A DNA stretch of 64,000 bases from Flavobacterium sp. KACC 22763 (GTDB lineage: Bacteria; Bacteroidota; Bacteroidia; Flavobacteriales; Flavobacteriaceae): positions 1,116,001 to 1,180,000 of the forward strand of contig NZ_CP117879.1 in the NCBI RefSeq assembly GCF_028736155.1, written 5' to 3'. The notes beneath the pieces were generated by a model. It saw only the letters and a program-made list of their open reading frames with translations, ran no database searches and had not been told where the DNA came from. Position 1 is the stretch's first letter, and each line of letters begins with the position of its first letter. The position numbers and the translations under genes were made by a program. Below, in pieces: positions 26,670-36,646 of the stretch.

Positions 26670-29378
26670 TTATAGTGATCCTAAATTCGTTTTTCCTAGT
26701 ATAATTTTATCAGACAATCGCTCGTTTTCATCACTGCAGTCAAACAGTCGTCCTGTTGGGTAAACATTGTCGAGACTGGTTAGTGATTTAATAAAACTGA
26801 TTAATTGAGGTTCTGGCTGTTCTTGATTCAAATCGGTTTTTGCGATTAAATATTCTTTGTATGTTTTTTCAAATTGAACCAACTGGTTTTCTGTGGGGTC
26901 TTTTACATCTTTTTCCCTATATCCAATCCAACATACCTTTGCCAGAACATGAGCAGGCAATTCTTCTTTTATTATTTTTTCTATATAATTTCTAAAATCG
27001 GTATTGGCAAATCGCAATGTATATCCTGGCAGTACTACGCTCACGCGGTAGGAGTAAGGATCTATAGGTTCGCAATCGCCACACTCTTCGGCACAGATTG
27101 GCATGAAAGTATCTGGATTTACTGTGGTCTGGTTTACATCTGGACGCAACATCATGTGTTCGACCAAAAACATTCCTTCTTCGGTAAAATCTTCTTTCAT
27201 GAATTGAATCAAGTCCAGAATCGATTTTTCTAAATCTGCCAGATTAGTATAGTATTCAAATCTGCGGGCAATAATGCGATCCGGATTTTTCTTGTCTTTA
27301 ATGGGTATGGCTGGATTGATAATATCATAAGAATATTTTCCTGCATCTGACTGCTGAATTAAAATATTATCGATAATAGCTAAATCTTTTACAGTACCGT
27401 TTTTAAAAGCCTCTTTTATTTTATATTCACGAGTCTGAATAATTTGTAATACAGCAAAATAAAGCTCTTTATTTGCAGCAGAGGTGTCAAAGTATTCTGC
27501 GGTTGAAGAAAGTACAATTTCATTATTTGTATCGACAATTCGCCATCTATAAACCGATTGATTGTCTGTATCAATAAAGTTGTACATCTGGACAAACGAA
27601 TTGGAAAGATTCCTGCGGCTGTAATCTTTGATACCAATAAGTCTCGAAATCCTTTTTTCTGCTCCTGAAACATTATTTGTATTCCATAAATCGGCAATAG
27701 GCTGTTTATAATAATCAAAAGCATTGCCTCGATCTTTGCTTACGACTTTATAATCTTTCAAAAAGTTTTCTTTGTCGCGCAATACCACTTGATCTGCCGT
27801 GTTGCCGTAAATGGTTTTATTGACAAAAACATATTCTGAGAAATTCTCTGCAAAACGAGATAATAGATGATCTAATATTTTATTTCTTCGTTCGATATTA
27901 TTGTCTTGCTGGTCAAAAAGCAGTTCTGTAATGCTATCGTCAGTGTAACTATCATATCCGTCTACAATGTCATTTGCTCCTTCAATATCTTTAACTACTT
28001 GAGTAAAGAGAGTTCGAGTCAAATTCCCGCTGACAGAAAGCAATTCGCTTACCTGACCTAATTGTTTAAAATAACTTCCTAATATCTGATCAAAAAATAG
28101 GAGATAGCCTTTTAATTGTTTGGCTTTAGATTTACGTTCGACAGAGGCTCTCGTTGGAAGGCCAACTTCTCCAATGCCATACGTTTCAGGAAAATCATTT
28201 TGTATGGTGGTATAAAAATCAGTATTGAGATATTCGCCATTTGGTATTTCTAATTCTTTATTCTGGCTGGCGTTGGTTGTGGCTTTGTCTTTTTCTGCTT
28301 TTATAGCGTCTAAATATTTTTTTACCTTCGCCTGATTGATGTTAAGAGGCAATAATCCTTTGTTGTAGTTGAAAACACTTTTGACACAGATAACAGGTTT
28401 TTGATAAGGTTTAAGGCAGATAAGCCATTTGTTTTCAAGATCATCACCACCGCAGTTTCCTAAAGAAATATCTTTTATTAAGATTACATCTGGCACCGAC
28501 ATAATTATTCTAATAATGTCTGAAAGACGGACTTCGTTTCTCAAATCGGCTTTGAGCAATTCTTTTGTGTCAATAAAACCGTTTTCTAAAGAAGGGCCAT
28601 CAAAAATCTCCAAAGTCGAATATCCTTTATCAATCATTTGCTTTAGTGAATAAAAATTGACAGTTGTAGATAAATAACTTTCAAGGGCATGAAGAACATT
28701 CGCATGAACCAGTTCCTCATCGGCTTCTGTATTTACTTCAATATCAGCACATATTTTTATAGGATAGTCAACTACTTTTTTGATGTCCACCAGATCTTCG
28801 CAAAGGTTTCTGTTAGCATGATACTGTTTTTTAATTTTTTCTTTAACAGCTTCTATATCTGCGAGTTTTGAACTTTCAAAATCTACATACAAATCATACA
28901 AACCATTTAGTTCAAAAGTTTTTCTTAAGTTATCTGGTAGATTTTCATAATCTTTAAAATCATAAGAAAGCTGATTTTTTTTGCAGTCCACATACACTTT
29001 TTTCTCATGTTTGGCGAGCCAGCAGTTTCGAACGCCTTCTATATCTATAAATAGTTTTCGGTAATCATTTTGTGTTACCGGACTTGATGATAATACTTCT
29101 GAAGCTTTAAAAAACTGTTTTGGAATGCCTTTATTACTATCGTCAGATGCTAATATATTTTCTATAGGAAGATTAAGTCTCATGCCAAGATCTGAAATGG
29201 CATAAGAAAGCATCTCTAGCATCGTGATACCTGGATCATGCTCGTTAAAATCAGTCCAAAATTTACTGCCAAAAGACTCGATATATTCGATTCCTTTTTT
29301 TCTTAAATAAAAGAAATCCAAATCGTCTTCTGATGCTGATTTTTTAGAAATAGTGATATGTGGGTTTAGTATTGACAT
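26670..29378 (-). CDS. eCIS baseplate wedge protein (Afp12-type)
   Basis: This 902-residue protein carries the signature FGSKFWTDFNEHDPGITML at residues about 37-55, characteristic of Afp12-like proteins. It is expected to form the baseplate wedge with the Afp11-type partner encoded just upstream, whose gene overlaps it by 13 bases. The C-terminal part contains a YRVSVVLPGYTLRFANTDF segment and an HVLAKVCWIG block also typical of this class. There is no catalytic motif. Its length is normal for the family. Confidence 0.83.
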   Translation of the reverse strand: MSILNPHITISKKSASEDDLDFFYLRKKGIEYIESFGSKFWTDFNEHDPGITMLEMLSYAISDLGMRLNLPIENILASDDSNKGIPKQFFKASEVLSSSPVTQNDYRKLFIDIEGVRNCWLAKHEKKVYVDCKKNQLSYDFKDYENLPDNLRKTFELNGLYDLYVDFESSKLADIEAVKEKIKKQYHANRNLCEDLVDIKKVVDYPIKICADIEVNTEADEELVHANVLHALESYLSTTVNFYSLKQMIDKGYSTLEIFDGPSLENGFIDTKELLKADLRNEVRLSDIIRIIMSVPDVILIKDISLGNCGGDDLENKWLICLKPYQKPVICVKSVFNYNKGLLPLNINQAKVKKYLDAIKAEKDKATTNASQNKELEIPNGEYLNTDFYTTIQNDFPETYGIGEVGLPTRASVERKSKAKQLKGYLLFFDQILGSYFKQLGQVSELLSVSGNLTRTLFTQVVKDIEGANDIVDGYDSYTDDSITELLFDQQDNNIERRNKILDHLLSRFAENFSEYVFVNKTIYGNTADQVVLRDKENFLKDYKVVSKDRGNAFDYYKQPIADLWNTNNVSGAEKRISRLIGIKDYSRRNLSNSFVQMYNFIDTDNQSVYRWRIVDTNNEIVLSSTAEYFDTSAANKELYFAVLQIIQTREYKIKEAFKNGTVKDLAIIDNILIQQSDAGKYSYDIINPAIPIKDKKNPDRIIARRFEYYTNLADLEKSILDLIQFMKEDFTEEGMFLVEHMMLRPDVNQTTVNPDTFMPICAEECGDCEPIDPYSYRVSVVLPGYTLRFANTDFRNYIEKIIKEELPAHVLAKVCWIGYREKDVKDPTENQLVQFEKTYKEYLIAKTDLNQEQPEPQLISFIKSLTSLDNVYPTGRLFDCSDENERLSDKIILGKTNLGSL

Positions 29379-32300
29379 TTTTCAGGTTCTTGTGGGGTTA
29401 TTTTTTTGCAAGTATCTATATCGGTGCTGATAATGTGGTTTTTAACAGAGACTAAAATGTTTTTTGGACTTGAAGGCGATAATGTGGTTTGAAAATCTAA
29501 TAGATAAGCTTTGGTATCATTTTTATCTGTATCTTCTAATGTTTTAGGTTCTTCTTTATTTGTTTTATCAATGTATATTGCCATTTCTAGCATAGATAAA
29601 AAGTCTACGTAATATAAATTTTCGATATATTCTATAACAACACTGCGCTGTAGTTCAACTCCGAATATGATTTGTTTTGAGGTATCAAAGGCCCAAGGAG
29701 ATAGAAATTTTATAAGATCTTCATTAAGCTGTTTTTTATAAAAATTCTCATCGTATTCTGGATAAAACTTTACCTTCAGTTTTACTATAACTTTTTCATA
29801 ATCAGGATTAATGACTTTTGCCGAAACTAACATTGAATTTTTAGAATTAATAAAACTCTCAATGCTGTTTAAAGTCGCCGTGCTTACTCTTGGCTCATAA
29901 ATATCAAATACATTTTTGTCTACGATGTCTGGAATTACGACCAGTGTTACTTTTCCAGGAGCTAAAAAAGAGGTTTTTGTACCCGAAATAAAAGTATGAT
30001 TAAGGCATTTTACTTTAAAGACACTTGGGAATTCCTGTAAAATAAGATGCTCATAATCCCAAAGTGTTATTGCTCTATTTTTGTGGCGCAAGCGCTCGCT
30101 TACACGCAGATAATAGGAGGGATCTGACTCTAATGGTTTTCCATCAAATGAATTAAATGGCTGTTCAATGCTTTTAATTTGCGGAACTCTGGTAATTAAT
30201 TTAGATATTGTTTTCGCAGGTAATGTACTTTCTAAATGCGCTAAATTATTGTTGTTGTCAAAAAATTGCGCGGTAACAACTTGAGTTTTTACATCGATGA
30301 CTTTGCAAACGGCATCGTAATCTTTGTGCATTTTTGCTTTGATCCAAATGGTATTGGCAGGAAACAGCGTATTGTCATTAGTTGCCTGTTTTGGAATGCT
30401 AAATTTTACGATACCCGATTTTAAAAAGTTATCGATACCATTTGCTAAAATATCCTTATCAAGATTTTTCCAATAATTATCGCATAATATGTACCATTCT
30501 ACCTTTTGTGTTCCTGTAAAAGTGTCAACGCTGGTGTTTTCGCTTCCTTCTAATATTTGAAATAATAATGAAATTTGCTGCGATATTTCGGCATCTTGAA
30601 AGCCTACATAAAATTCGCCTCCATTGCAATAATCAGGAACCAGACAATTAGTTATTGGAGTAGAAGGATCTAAGATTTCTTTATAGATGGCTTGCTGTTT
30701 CAAATAAGAATGCTCTTCCTGTTGGCCAAAAGGCGCTTCGTGAAATAGTTTTATTCGGTTAGACTCGTAGGCAGAAAGAGTAAAATCAGTGCTTTCTTCA
30801 GGAAAATAAATGCTTTCCTCAGCAGAATAATCCAGACTGATACTTTCTACAACAGGTGTGTAAGGCTCATTTGGAATAGGTGTTGTTGGCTCGTCCGCCA
30901 CATTCATTATGGCCAAAGTATATATTTTTGGAAATAACGAATGCAAAAATGACTGATTTAAGGTCAATCGTATAGGTCCGCTTTTCCCAGGGTCATAATC
31001 GCCTTTTACATAGATATTCGATTCGAATGCATTATCTTCTTCATCATCAGCGTCAAATAAATTGACTGTTTCATCTTGTTCGTCCCAAACTTCTTTATCT
31101 AAAACAGATAAGGTTGCTTTAAAGTAGTTCTCGATAACAATTCCAGCATCAGGTTCTATTTCAGGCGGTTCAGGTATTTCGTCAACAGCTTCTATTTCCT
31201 CATTAATCTCTACAGGAGCTTTTATGTCGGAATTGTTTTTTTCTGCAATTCCATCTTCTGGCTGTTTGGCATCCGTCATTTTTTTAACGATCTCCTTTGG
31301 GAAAAAAGCATCAAGAAAACTTTGTTTGCTTATGGTTTCAAGGAAACTATTTTTGTAAGCGGCATAATGAGTTACAAATGATAAAGGAGTGTTTTTCCAC
31401 TTTATGTTAATATGGGCGTCTGTCCAATTTTTAGAAAAGATTTCAGGATAGTTTATGATAAACGAACTGTTTTTTTCGGGTTGGGTTGTAAAAGGGTAAA
31501 AGGGTTTTGCCGCATTAAGTGCTCCAGTGTCACTTTCTAAGATAAGTGATTTTACATCCTTAACCTCAACTTTTGCCGTAATGCCTGCTATTGGTTTTGT
31601 AACTAGACTTCTAAAAAGAGTATGGCCTTTTTTATCTCGCGTATTAATTAAAAATCGAATTACAGGCAGTTCTGTCGAGAAAAATTCACCTAAAACCTTC
31701 TGATCGTAGTTAACAATTGCGGGACTATCTTTTGGTATCTTAAAAACCAATTTTAATTGGTTGCTGCTAATGCTCGTATATTGACTCACATTTTTAAAAG
31801 AGATGTCTGAGCTAAGCTTAATATCTCCAATCCATCCCTTTTTACCGCTATATAGAATGCTGATATTTTTCAAAAGATCAGTTGTGTCCAATAGATCATG
31901 AAAAGTTAAAACCTCATCAAAATCAATTGTGATGTCAATATTTCTGTCGCCTTCTTTAAGATTAAATAATTCCGAAGCTATTGCAAAACCAAGTTTAGCA
32001 TCGTCTAGTTTTGGATATTTCTCTTCTTTAGAAGTATATCCAAAAGGAAACCAATAAGGAGAATCTTCTTTTAAAGGTTCGCCTTTTCCGTCTAAAGAAT
32101 TGGCTATTTCGCTGTATTTAATTTCCCCCAACTTAATGTCATTATATACACTTTTTAAATACGCTATATGGGCTTTATTGGCAATAAATTCTTCTGTGGT
32201 TTTGTAAATTAGTTTTTTGCCGTCAGGATCTTTTCCAGCGTCGAGTTCTGTGTTTACAGCAATTTTTTCTTCGGCGACTTTTTTTGCCAATTCAAAAATG

Positions 32301-32800
32301 ATATTGACTTTGTCTGCTTTTGCAGGAAGTTTTTGAATTTGAAGTATGTCTTTATAGAAAAAATCTAAATGTTTTTTGGTAATGCCATTAAGTTTGTTTT
32401 GAGATAATTCTAATAATTTTAAAAAACACACAAACAAGGTTAGGTGAGGAGTAAGGTCTTGATTGATATGGGCGGCTGATAATGTTTTGGTGATGTTTTC
32501 TTTTAAATAGCCATATCTTTCATCTGTTCTTTGCGGGATGCTGCCATTTGGAAGATTATCTTTTGAAAAGCCGAAATAATTGAAAAGCTCCTGCCAGTTG
32601 CCTTCTGGTTTTTTATCGTTATTTGTATCGAAAAAGTTGACTTCTTTTGCAAAATTATAAGCAAATAACAGCCAGTCTTCAATAGTAAAATCATGAAGTT
32701 TCAGGTTGCTAGGCTCTAATGCATCACTAAAGCGTTCTTCCTGATTAACTCCATTTCTTTTAAAAATAACATTGTCTATTTGGCTGCCGTTGGTGCTCAT
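29366..32800 (-). CDS. eCIS baseplate J-like wedge protein (Afp11-type)
   Basis: This 1144-residue protein has a C-terminal region of the baseplate J (gp47/gpJ) type: YLRVSERLRHKNRAITLWDYEHLILQEFPSV, VTLVVIPDIVDKN, and LKVKFYPEYDENFYKKQLNEDL. The central 300 residues are acidic and Pro-rich (for example EIPEPPEIEPDAG), suggesting a flexible insertion. It forms the wedge around the spike in related particles. It starts 13 bases after the gp25 gene and overlaps the Afp12-type gene. Confidence 0.85.
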   Translation of the reverse strand: MSTNGSQIDNVIFKRNGVNQEERFSDALEPSNLKLHDFTIEDWLLFAYNFAKEVNFFDTNNDKKPEGNWQELFNYFGFSKDNLPNGSIPQRTDERYGYLKENITKTLSAAHINQDLTPHLTLFVCFLKLLELSQNKLNGITKKHLDFFYKDILQIQKLPAKADKVNIIFELAKKVAEEKIAVNTELDAGKDPDGKKLIYKTTEEFIANKAHIAYLKSVYNDIKLGEIKYSEIANSLDGKGEPLKEDSPYWFPFGYTSKEEKYPKLDDAKLGFAIASELFNLKEGDRNIDITIDFDEVLTFHDLLDTTDLLKNISILYSGKKGWIGDIKLSSDISFKNVSQYTSISSNQLKLVFKIPKDSPAIVNYDQKVLGEFFSTELPVIRFLINTRDKKGHTLFRSLVTKPIAGITAKVEVKDVKSLILESDTGALNAAKPFYPFTTQPEKNSSFIINYPEIFSKNWTDAHINIKWKNTPLSFVTHYAAYKNSFLETISKQSFLDAFFPKEIVKKMTDAKQPEDGIAEKNNSDIKAPVEINEEIEAVDEIPEPPEIEPDAGIVIENYFKATLSVLDKEVWDEQDETVNLFDADDEEDNAFESNIYVKGDYDPGKSGPIRLTLNQSFLHSLFPKIYTLAIMNVADEPTTPIPNEPYTPVVESISLDYSAEESIYFPEESTDFTLSAYESNRIKLFHEAPFGQQEEHSYLKQQAIYKEILDPSTPITNCLVPDYCNGGEFYVGFQDAEISQQISLLFQILEGSENTSVDTFTGTQKVEWYILCDNYWKNLDKDILANGIDNFLKSGIVKFSIPKQATNDNTLFPANTIWIKAKMHKDYDAVCKVIDVKTQVVTAQFFDNNNNLAHLESTLPAKTISKLITRVPQIKSIEQPFNSFDGKPLESDPSYYLRVSERLRHKNRAITLWDYEHLILQEFPSVFKVKCLNHTFISGTKTSFLAPGKVTLVVIPDIVDKNVFDIYEPRVSTATLNSIESFINSKNSMLVSAKVINPDYEKVIVKLKVKFYPEYDENFYKKQLNEDLIKFLSPWAFDTSKQIIFGVELQRSVVIEYIENLYYVDFLSMLEMAIYIDKTNKEEPKTLEDTDKNDTKAYLLDFQTTLSPSSPKNILVSVKNHIISTDIDTCKKITPQEPEKCQY

Positions 32801-32813
32801 AGCTTATAAACTT

Positions 32814-33224
32814 TTAAACATTAGTGCCTTCTTCTTTGTAAAAAGGAAAAACAAGATTGCTTCTTGAATTCGTACTTCTTATTCTATAATCGATTATGAC
32901 TAATAATTCTCCTTCTAAATCATCACTTTGCGCGATATCGATTTTTTCAACATCAATTCGCGGTTCGTAATATAAAATCGCCGTTTTTATAAGTTCTGAA
33001 ACATAGGTTTTGAGTGTTCTGTCTAATGTTTCAAAAAGCAATTCGTCCATATTGCATCCGTATCTGGGCAACATAATGCGTTCGCCGATTTTGGTAGAAA
33101 GCAATATCTCCAGACTGCTTTTAATATCTGCCTCGTCAGACGTCATTACGACTGCTTTACTGTTCTTCTTGAACTCTGGCGGAAAACTCCATCCAGTACC
33201 TAAAAAAGCTTCTTTATTTTCCAT
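32814..33224 (-). CDS. gp25-like baseplate protein (Afp9-type)
   Basis: This protein of about 136 residues belongs to the GPW/gp25 family: GTGWSFPPEF, SLEILLSTKIGERIMLPRYGCN, then ELIKTAILYYEPRIDVEKIDI. It anchors the sheath initiator ring to the baseplate hub. The chosen ATG at 33224 follows the PAAR stop by two bases (TGATTATG). A frame-open ATG at 33251 would overlap the PAAR gene by 25 bases and adds only MSNRFNRLI. Confidence 0.92.
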   Translation of the reverse strand: MENKEAFLGTGWSFPPEFKKNSKAVVMTSDEADIKSSLEILLSTKIGERIMLPRYGCNMDELLFETLDRTLKTYVSELIKTAILYYEPRIDVEKIDIAQSDDLEGELLVIIDYRIRSTNSRSNLVFPFYKEEGTNV

Positions 33225-33226
33225 AA

Positions 33227-33517
33227 TCAGCCTATTAAAACGGTTGGACATCCTAATACAATTGTGCCTCCATGCGCAGTTGAATCTCCCATTCTTGCGG
33301 CTGGTTTTCCTCCAATTAGCACTGTGGCTGAGCCCGCAATAATACTATCCGGAGGACCTGTACAAACTATCATATCTCCCAGACAGGCGGCTGGCTGACC
33401 GCCTATGAGTACTGTTGGTGAGCCTGGCGGTAATATTGGTCCACCAACATGAGGTACAGTTCCAGTTACCATTGGGCAAACATGCATATCGTTAATTCTT
33501 GCTGCTGGTGCTCCCAT
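33227..33517 (-). CDS. PAAR tip protein (Afp10-type)
   Basis: This 96-residue PAAR protein forms the conical point on the spike. The repeating pattern GSPTVLIGGQPAACLGD, GSATVLIGGKPAARMGD and CPTVLIG is clear, with His/Cys metal-site candidates (HVCP, HVGG, CLGDMIVC, STAHGG). It has no C-terminal extension, so it is a plain tip with no fused toxin. It follows the VgrG-like gene by 65 bases. Confidence 0.95.
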   Translation of the reverse strand: MGAPAARINDMHVCPMVTGTVPHVGGPILPPGSPTVLIGGQPAACLGDMIVCTGPPDSIIAGSATVLIGGKPAARMGDSTAHGGTIVLGCPTVLIG

Positions 33518-33582
33518 AACTACTTATTTTTTATAGTTAACCTTTTTGTTTAAGTATTTTGTAATAGAAGACAGAAGATGAC

Positions 33583-35328
33583 CTAGTTAATCTGTACGAT
33601 GCTACCTTTTACAATCGCTACGGCAGCCGATGACATTTCTGCGCCAGCACTTCCTTCGGCTTTAAATTGGGCGGTTGCTTTTAGGTTGACATTGGTGCCT
33701 TCAATTTTTACATCGCCTGTTGCTTTTATCGAAATATCGCCTGCACTTTCCATTTTTATTCCTGCGCTGTCAATTGTAATTACATTCGAATTTTCATCTT
33801 CAACAACTATAGATCCTTTGTCTTCGTCGAGCGTTATTTTTTTACCTGCGGGAGTTTCAATGGCAATCGATTTTTTATCATCATCAAAAAGCACTTTCAT
33901 TTCGCTTCTTGTGAAAATCCCTTTTTGATGGTTATCATCAGATGCTTTTAATGGAGCGGGTTTTGCGCTGCTGTGGAGCATTCCTAAAACAATCGCATCA
34001 TTCGGATCTTCATTGATGAAGCCAATAATTACTTCGTCTTCAATTTCTGGCCTAAAAAATGTACCTCTGTTGTCACCTGCGTCTAAAGCTGCGACTCTGC
34101 ACCAAATTCCCTGTTCTTCGTTATTGATGATTGGGATTTTGACCAAAATTCGGTCTTCGCCATCGGGATCGTCTTGAAGTTGGGTTACAATGCCAATATG
34201 CAATCCTTTTATGGACGGAATTATTCCAGAAGCTGATGGCGTATTGACATCATACGTTTCAGAGAACCATTCAGGATTTAATCCAAACTGCACATTTACA
34301 GTCCAATTACCGTTTGCTATTTCATGGAAAACTCCAGTTATGTAAGCTTTGCCGTTAAAACGATCTCCAACACCTTCAAGCGTGATAATAGTATTGGGTT
34401 TTACTGCGGGAATGCCTTGAAATTTTACTCTTCCGCGAACTTTTGACAGCTGTTGAAATAATAATTTAGCATCGGCCCAATCTTGCAATTCGGTATCGGT
34501 AACGTGACCGCCGTGACGTAATTCTAAATTTTCGAGCTTTACGATATCGGATAAATCAGAAGCAGATAAATTTCCGTTTAGACTTACGCTAGGATCTTTA
34601 GCTTCAATTTCTAGTAATTCCTGATTGGATGCATTCCAGCTGTAAGATGAAACTTTGGCAAACTGATTTCTAGCATCAATCTCAGCATCAAAATCTAGCA
34701 TCGTAGCGCCAAAAGCAACCGTTTCAACTGATTCTGAAGCTAAATCTGGCTTTTTAACCGAGACTTTTCCATTTTCAACAAAACATAATTTTCCATTAGC
34801 CTGTGCTCGAGAAACAATAAAATCCCAATCGGATGTATTATATTGCACTAACTCTTTGTGGCTATAATTTGTGCTTTCCACATCTTTTTGCAATCCGTAA
34901 GTGCCAATAATGTCTTCAAAAGCATCACTGTCTTTAACGTCATAAAAGTATTTGCTTTTTCTTCCGATAGTCATTTTTACGGCTTCGTCTTTACATTCTA
35001 CAATCAACAAGGACGATTTGTCTTTTATTTTTATGGAATGTTTTACAACAATTCCTTTGTAAATAGTTTCTTCGTCACTGTGATAGCCCGCTTTGATTTC
35101 AATCTTTTTTCCTGGAATAAGTAAATCTTCGTTGCTTAGTTTAAAATCTCGTGCCGCAGCATCTCCATCGGTCAAAATAATCTGCGCCATAGGTATTCTG
35201 TTTACCTCATTATGAACTACAATGCTCATTACTTGGTAAACACCAGACAGCTCAGTTCCCTCAATGAGTAATTTGTGCGTTACTAAATCGGCACTTTTAC
35301 TGGTTTGTATGACATCAGAATTGTTCAT
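33583..35328 (-). CDS. VgrG-like spike protein (Afp8-type, gp27-gp5 fusion)
   Basis: This 581-residue protein has an N-terminal gp27/phage-late-control-D-like half (to about residue 370, including YDTSDW-like QYNTSDWDFIVSRAQANGKL). An OB-fold follows (about 375-455: GIVTQLQDDPDGEDRILVKIP, EQGIWCRVAALDAGDNRGTFF, DEVIIGFINEDPNDAIVLGMLHS), then a C-terminal beta-helix with short repeats (KMESAGDISIKATGDVKIEGTN). It has no lysozyme domain and no C-terminal toxin. It trimerises as the central spike. Its ATG abuts the LysM gene stop with no gap. Confidence 0.94.
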   Translation of the reverse strand: MNNSDVIQTSKSADLVTHKLLIEGTELSGVYQVMSIVVHNEVNRIPMAQIILTDGDAAARDFKLSNEDLLIPGKKIEIKAGYHSDEETIYKGIVVKHSIKIKDKSSLLIVECKDEAVKMTIGRKSKYFYDVKDSDAFEDIIGTYGLQKDVESTNYSHKELVQYNTSDWDFIVSRAQANGKLCFVENGKVSVKKPDLASESVETVAFGATMLDFDAEIDARNQFAKVSSYSWNASNQELLEIEAKDPSVSLNGNLSASDLSDIVKLENLELRHGGHVTDTELQDWADAKLLFQQLSKVRGRVKFQGIPAVKPNTIITLEGVGDRFNGKAYITGVFHEIANGNWTVNVQFGLNPEWFSETYDVNTPSASGIIPSIKGLHIGIVTQLQDDPDGEDRILVKIPIINNEEQGIWCRVAALDAGDNRGTFFRPEIEDEVIIGFINEDPNDAIVLGMLHSSAKPAPLKASDDNHQKGIFTRSEMKVLFDDDKKSIAIETPAGKKITLDEDKGSIVVEDENSNVITIDSAGIKMESAGDISIKATGDVKIEGTNVNLKATAQFKAEGSAGAEMSSAAVAIVKGSIVQIN

Positions 35329-36021
35329 CTATTGTTGTTTTTGTAGAGGAGGGAAAAATATTTTTTGACCAATTTTTAATTTTCTGAAATTGATGAGCTT
35401 GTTGGCTCTTGCCACTTCGAGATAATATTTTGAATCGCCGTAGATTTTAAATGACATTAGCGGAAGCGTATCGCCTGCTTTTACAGTTCTAGTGTGTGTT
35501 AAATCAGGAGATTGATTGTTCTGCTGTTTTGCTCTTAGCTCATCTTCAACAACCCCTTTGAATTTACCTTTTGCAATGGCTCTAATGGGCGTTCCATCTG
35601 GCCTGAAAAGTTTATATTCTATGGTCATTTCGGTGAGAGATCCTTTAAAAAGCAGACTTCCCCAAGCAATTTTTAAATAGTTTGGCTTATGTTCTGTGCC
35701 ATTATATTCTAAAATTACTTTTCTAAAATGCTCAATGTCTTCAATAACACCATTTTCAGTACTTTCTTTGCCGGCAATAACACCAGTTCGATCAAAAACA
35801 AAATCCAATTCTAATTCCTCTGGAGCAATCGCTGTAAATCTTGGTGCAGGACTGCTCGTTCCAGCGGCTTGGGTTGTATCTTGTTCTATTCTGTAATGAA
35901 AAGTGTATTTTTCAGGATTCATCAAAGTAATGAACTCTTCAATATCTGAAATCGGACTATTGAATTGTGGATCGCTATAGGCAATAATCTTCAGTTTTTT
36001 TAATTCACCAGTTGTCGTCAT
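35329..36021 (-). CDS. LysM-containing baseplate hub protein (Afp7-type)
   Basis: This protein of about 230 residues has a C-terminal LysM (THTRTVKAGDTLPLMSFKIYGDSKYY through LKIGQKIFFPPL, about 183-228). The preceding domain is typical of Afp7/gp53-like hub proteins (ELELDFVFDRTGVIAG, ITLMNPEKYTFHYR-like start). The ATG at 36021 sits two bases after the DUF5908 stop (TGATATG). A TTG at 36045 is in frame but would overlap that gene. It holds tube and spike together. Confidence 0.87.
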   Translation of the reverse strand: MTTTGELKKLKIIAYSDPQFNSPISDIEEFITLMNPEKYTFHYRIEQDTTQAAGTSSPAPRFTAIAPEELELDFVFDRTGVIAGKESTENGVIEDIEHFRKVILEYNGTEHKPNYLKIAWGSLLFKGSLTEMTIEYKLFRPDGTPIRAIAKGKFKGVVEDELRAKQQNNQSPDLTHTRTVKAGDTLPLMSFKIYGDSKYYLEVARANKLINFRKLKIGQKIFFPPLQKQQ

Positions 36022-36022
36022 A

Positions 36023-36190
36023 TCAGCGTTCTTTTTTTCGTTCAATAATCTTCATTACTTGTTCGACACATTCAGCTACACTATCTTTTTCTGTAGAAGA
36101 AGAAGATGATGATGAAGCTGGTTTTGCACCCGAACTTGGACTTTCGTTCACATTTATTTTAATGTGAAGTTCTTTGATTTCAATTGGCAT
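36023..36190 (-). CDS. DUF5908 small eCIS protein (Afp6-position)
   Basis: This 55-residue protein opens MPIEIKELHIKINVNES, the conserved strand of DUF5908. A Ser-run linker (ASSSSSSS) and a helical C-terminus (AECVEQVMKIIERKKE) follow. It lies between the second tube protein and the LysM hub gene, as usual for DUF5908 in Bacteroidota eCIS loci. The frame stays open to 36283 but that would overlap the tube gene, so the ATG at 36190 is preferred. Function unknown; likely a baseplate-assembly factor. Confidence 0.82.
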   Translation of the reverse strand: MPIEIKELHIKINVNESPSSGAKPASSSSSSSTEKDSVAECVEQVMKIIERKKER

Positions 36191-36197
36191 GGCTACA

Positions 36198-36644
36198 TTA
36201 TTTTTTATGAAGGGTGAAATGATTATAAGCAAGCTCAAAGCTTTCAACAACAATTTTGCTTTCCAAAGCACTGAAATCTTCAACAGCCCATTTTACTGGA
36301 TAAGCATGTACCACTTTCCAGTGCATTAACGGCTCGTGATCTTGATTTAAGAGCTTTACCGTTAAATCAACGGGCTTAAATTCGAAATTTTCAATTGCTT
36401 TTCTGCACCATTCAATTACTTCAGAGTCAATAAGAATTCCTCTTTTTAAAACCAAATTGGGATATTTGGTCTTTACAGGAAGCTTGTGTTTGAATCTGTT
36501 TTCTCCACCCTCAACAAATTCTTCTGTTTCAAGATCTACAGAAAGTCCTGATACTGACTGAAATTGATGGTCTTTTTCTTTTGTGCCCAGTTGATCAAAT
36601 TCAACTAGAAAATGAAAGCCTACGGGTGGGTAATAATTAGCCAT
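36198..36644 (-). CDS. Inner-tube protein 2 (Afp5-type)
   Basis: This 148-residue phage-tail-tube-like protein has the pattern PPVGFHFLVEFDQLG, FQSVSGLSVDLETEEFVEGG, LVLKRGILIDSEVIEWC and ELAYNHF. It is related to, but distinct from, the neighbouring tube gene. The second tube gene of such loci usually acts as the tube initiator contacting the hub. It starts 2 bases after the first tube gene. Confidence 0.92.
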   Translation of the reverse strand: MANYYPPVGFHFLVEFDQLGTKEKDHQFQSVSGLSVDLETEEFVEGGENRFKHKLPVKTKYPNLVLKRGILIDSEVIEWCRKAIENFEFKPVDLTVKLLNQDHEPLMHWKVVHAYPVKWAVEDFSALESKIVVESFELAYNHFTLHKK

Positions 36645-36646
36645 GA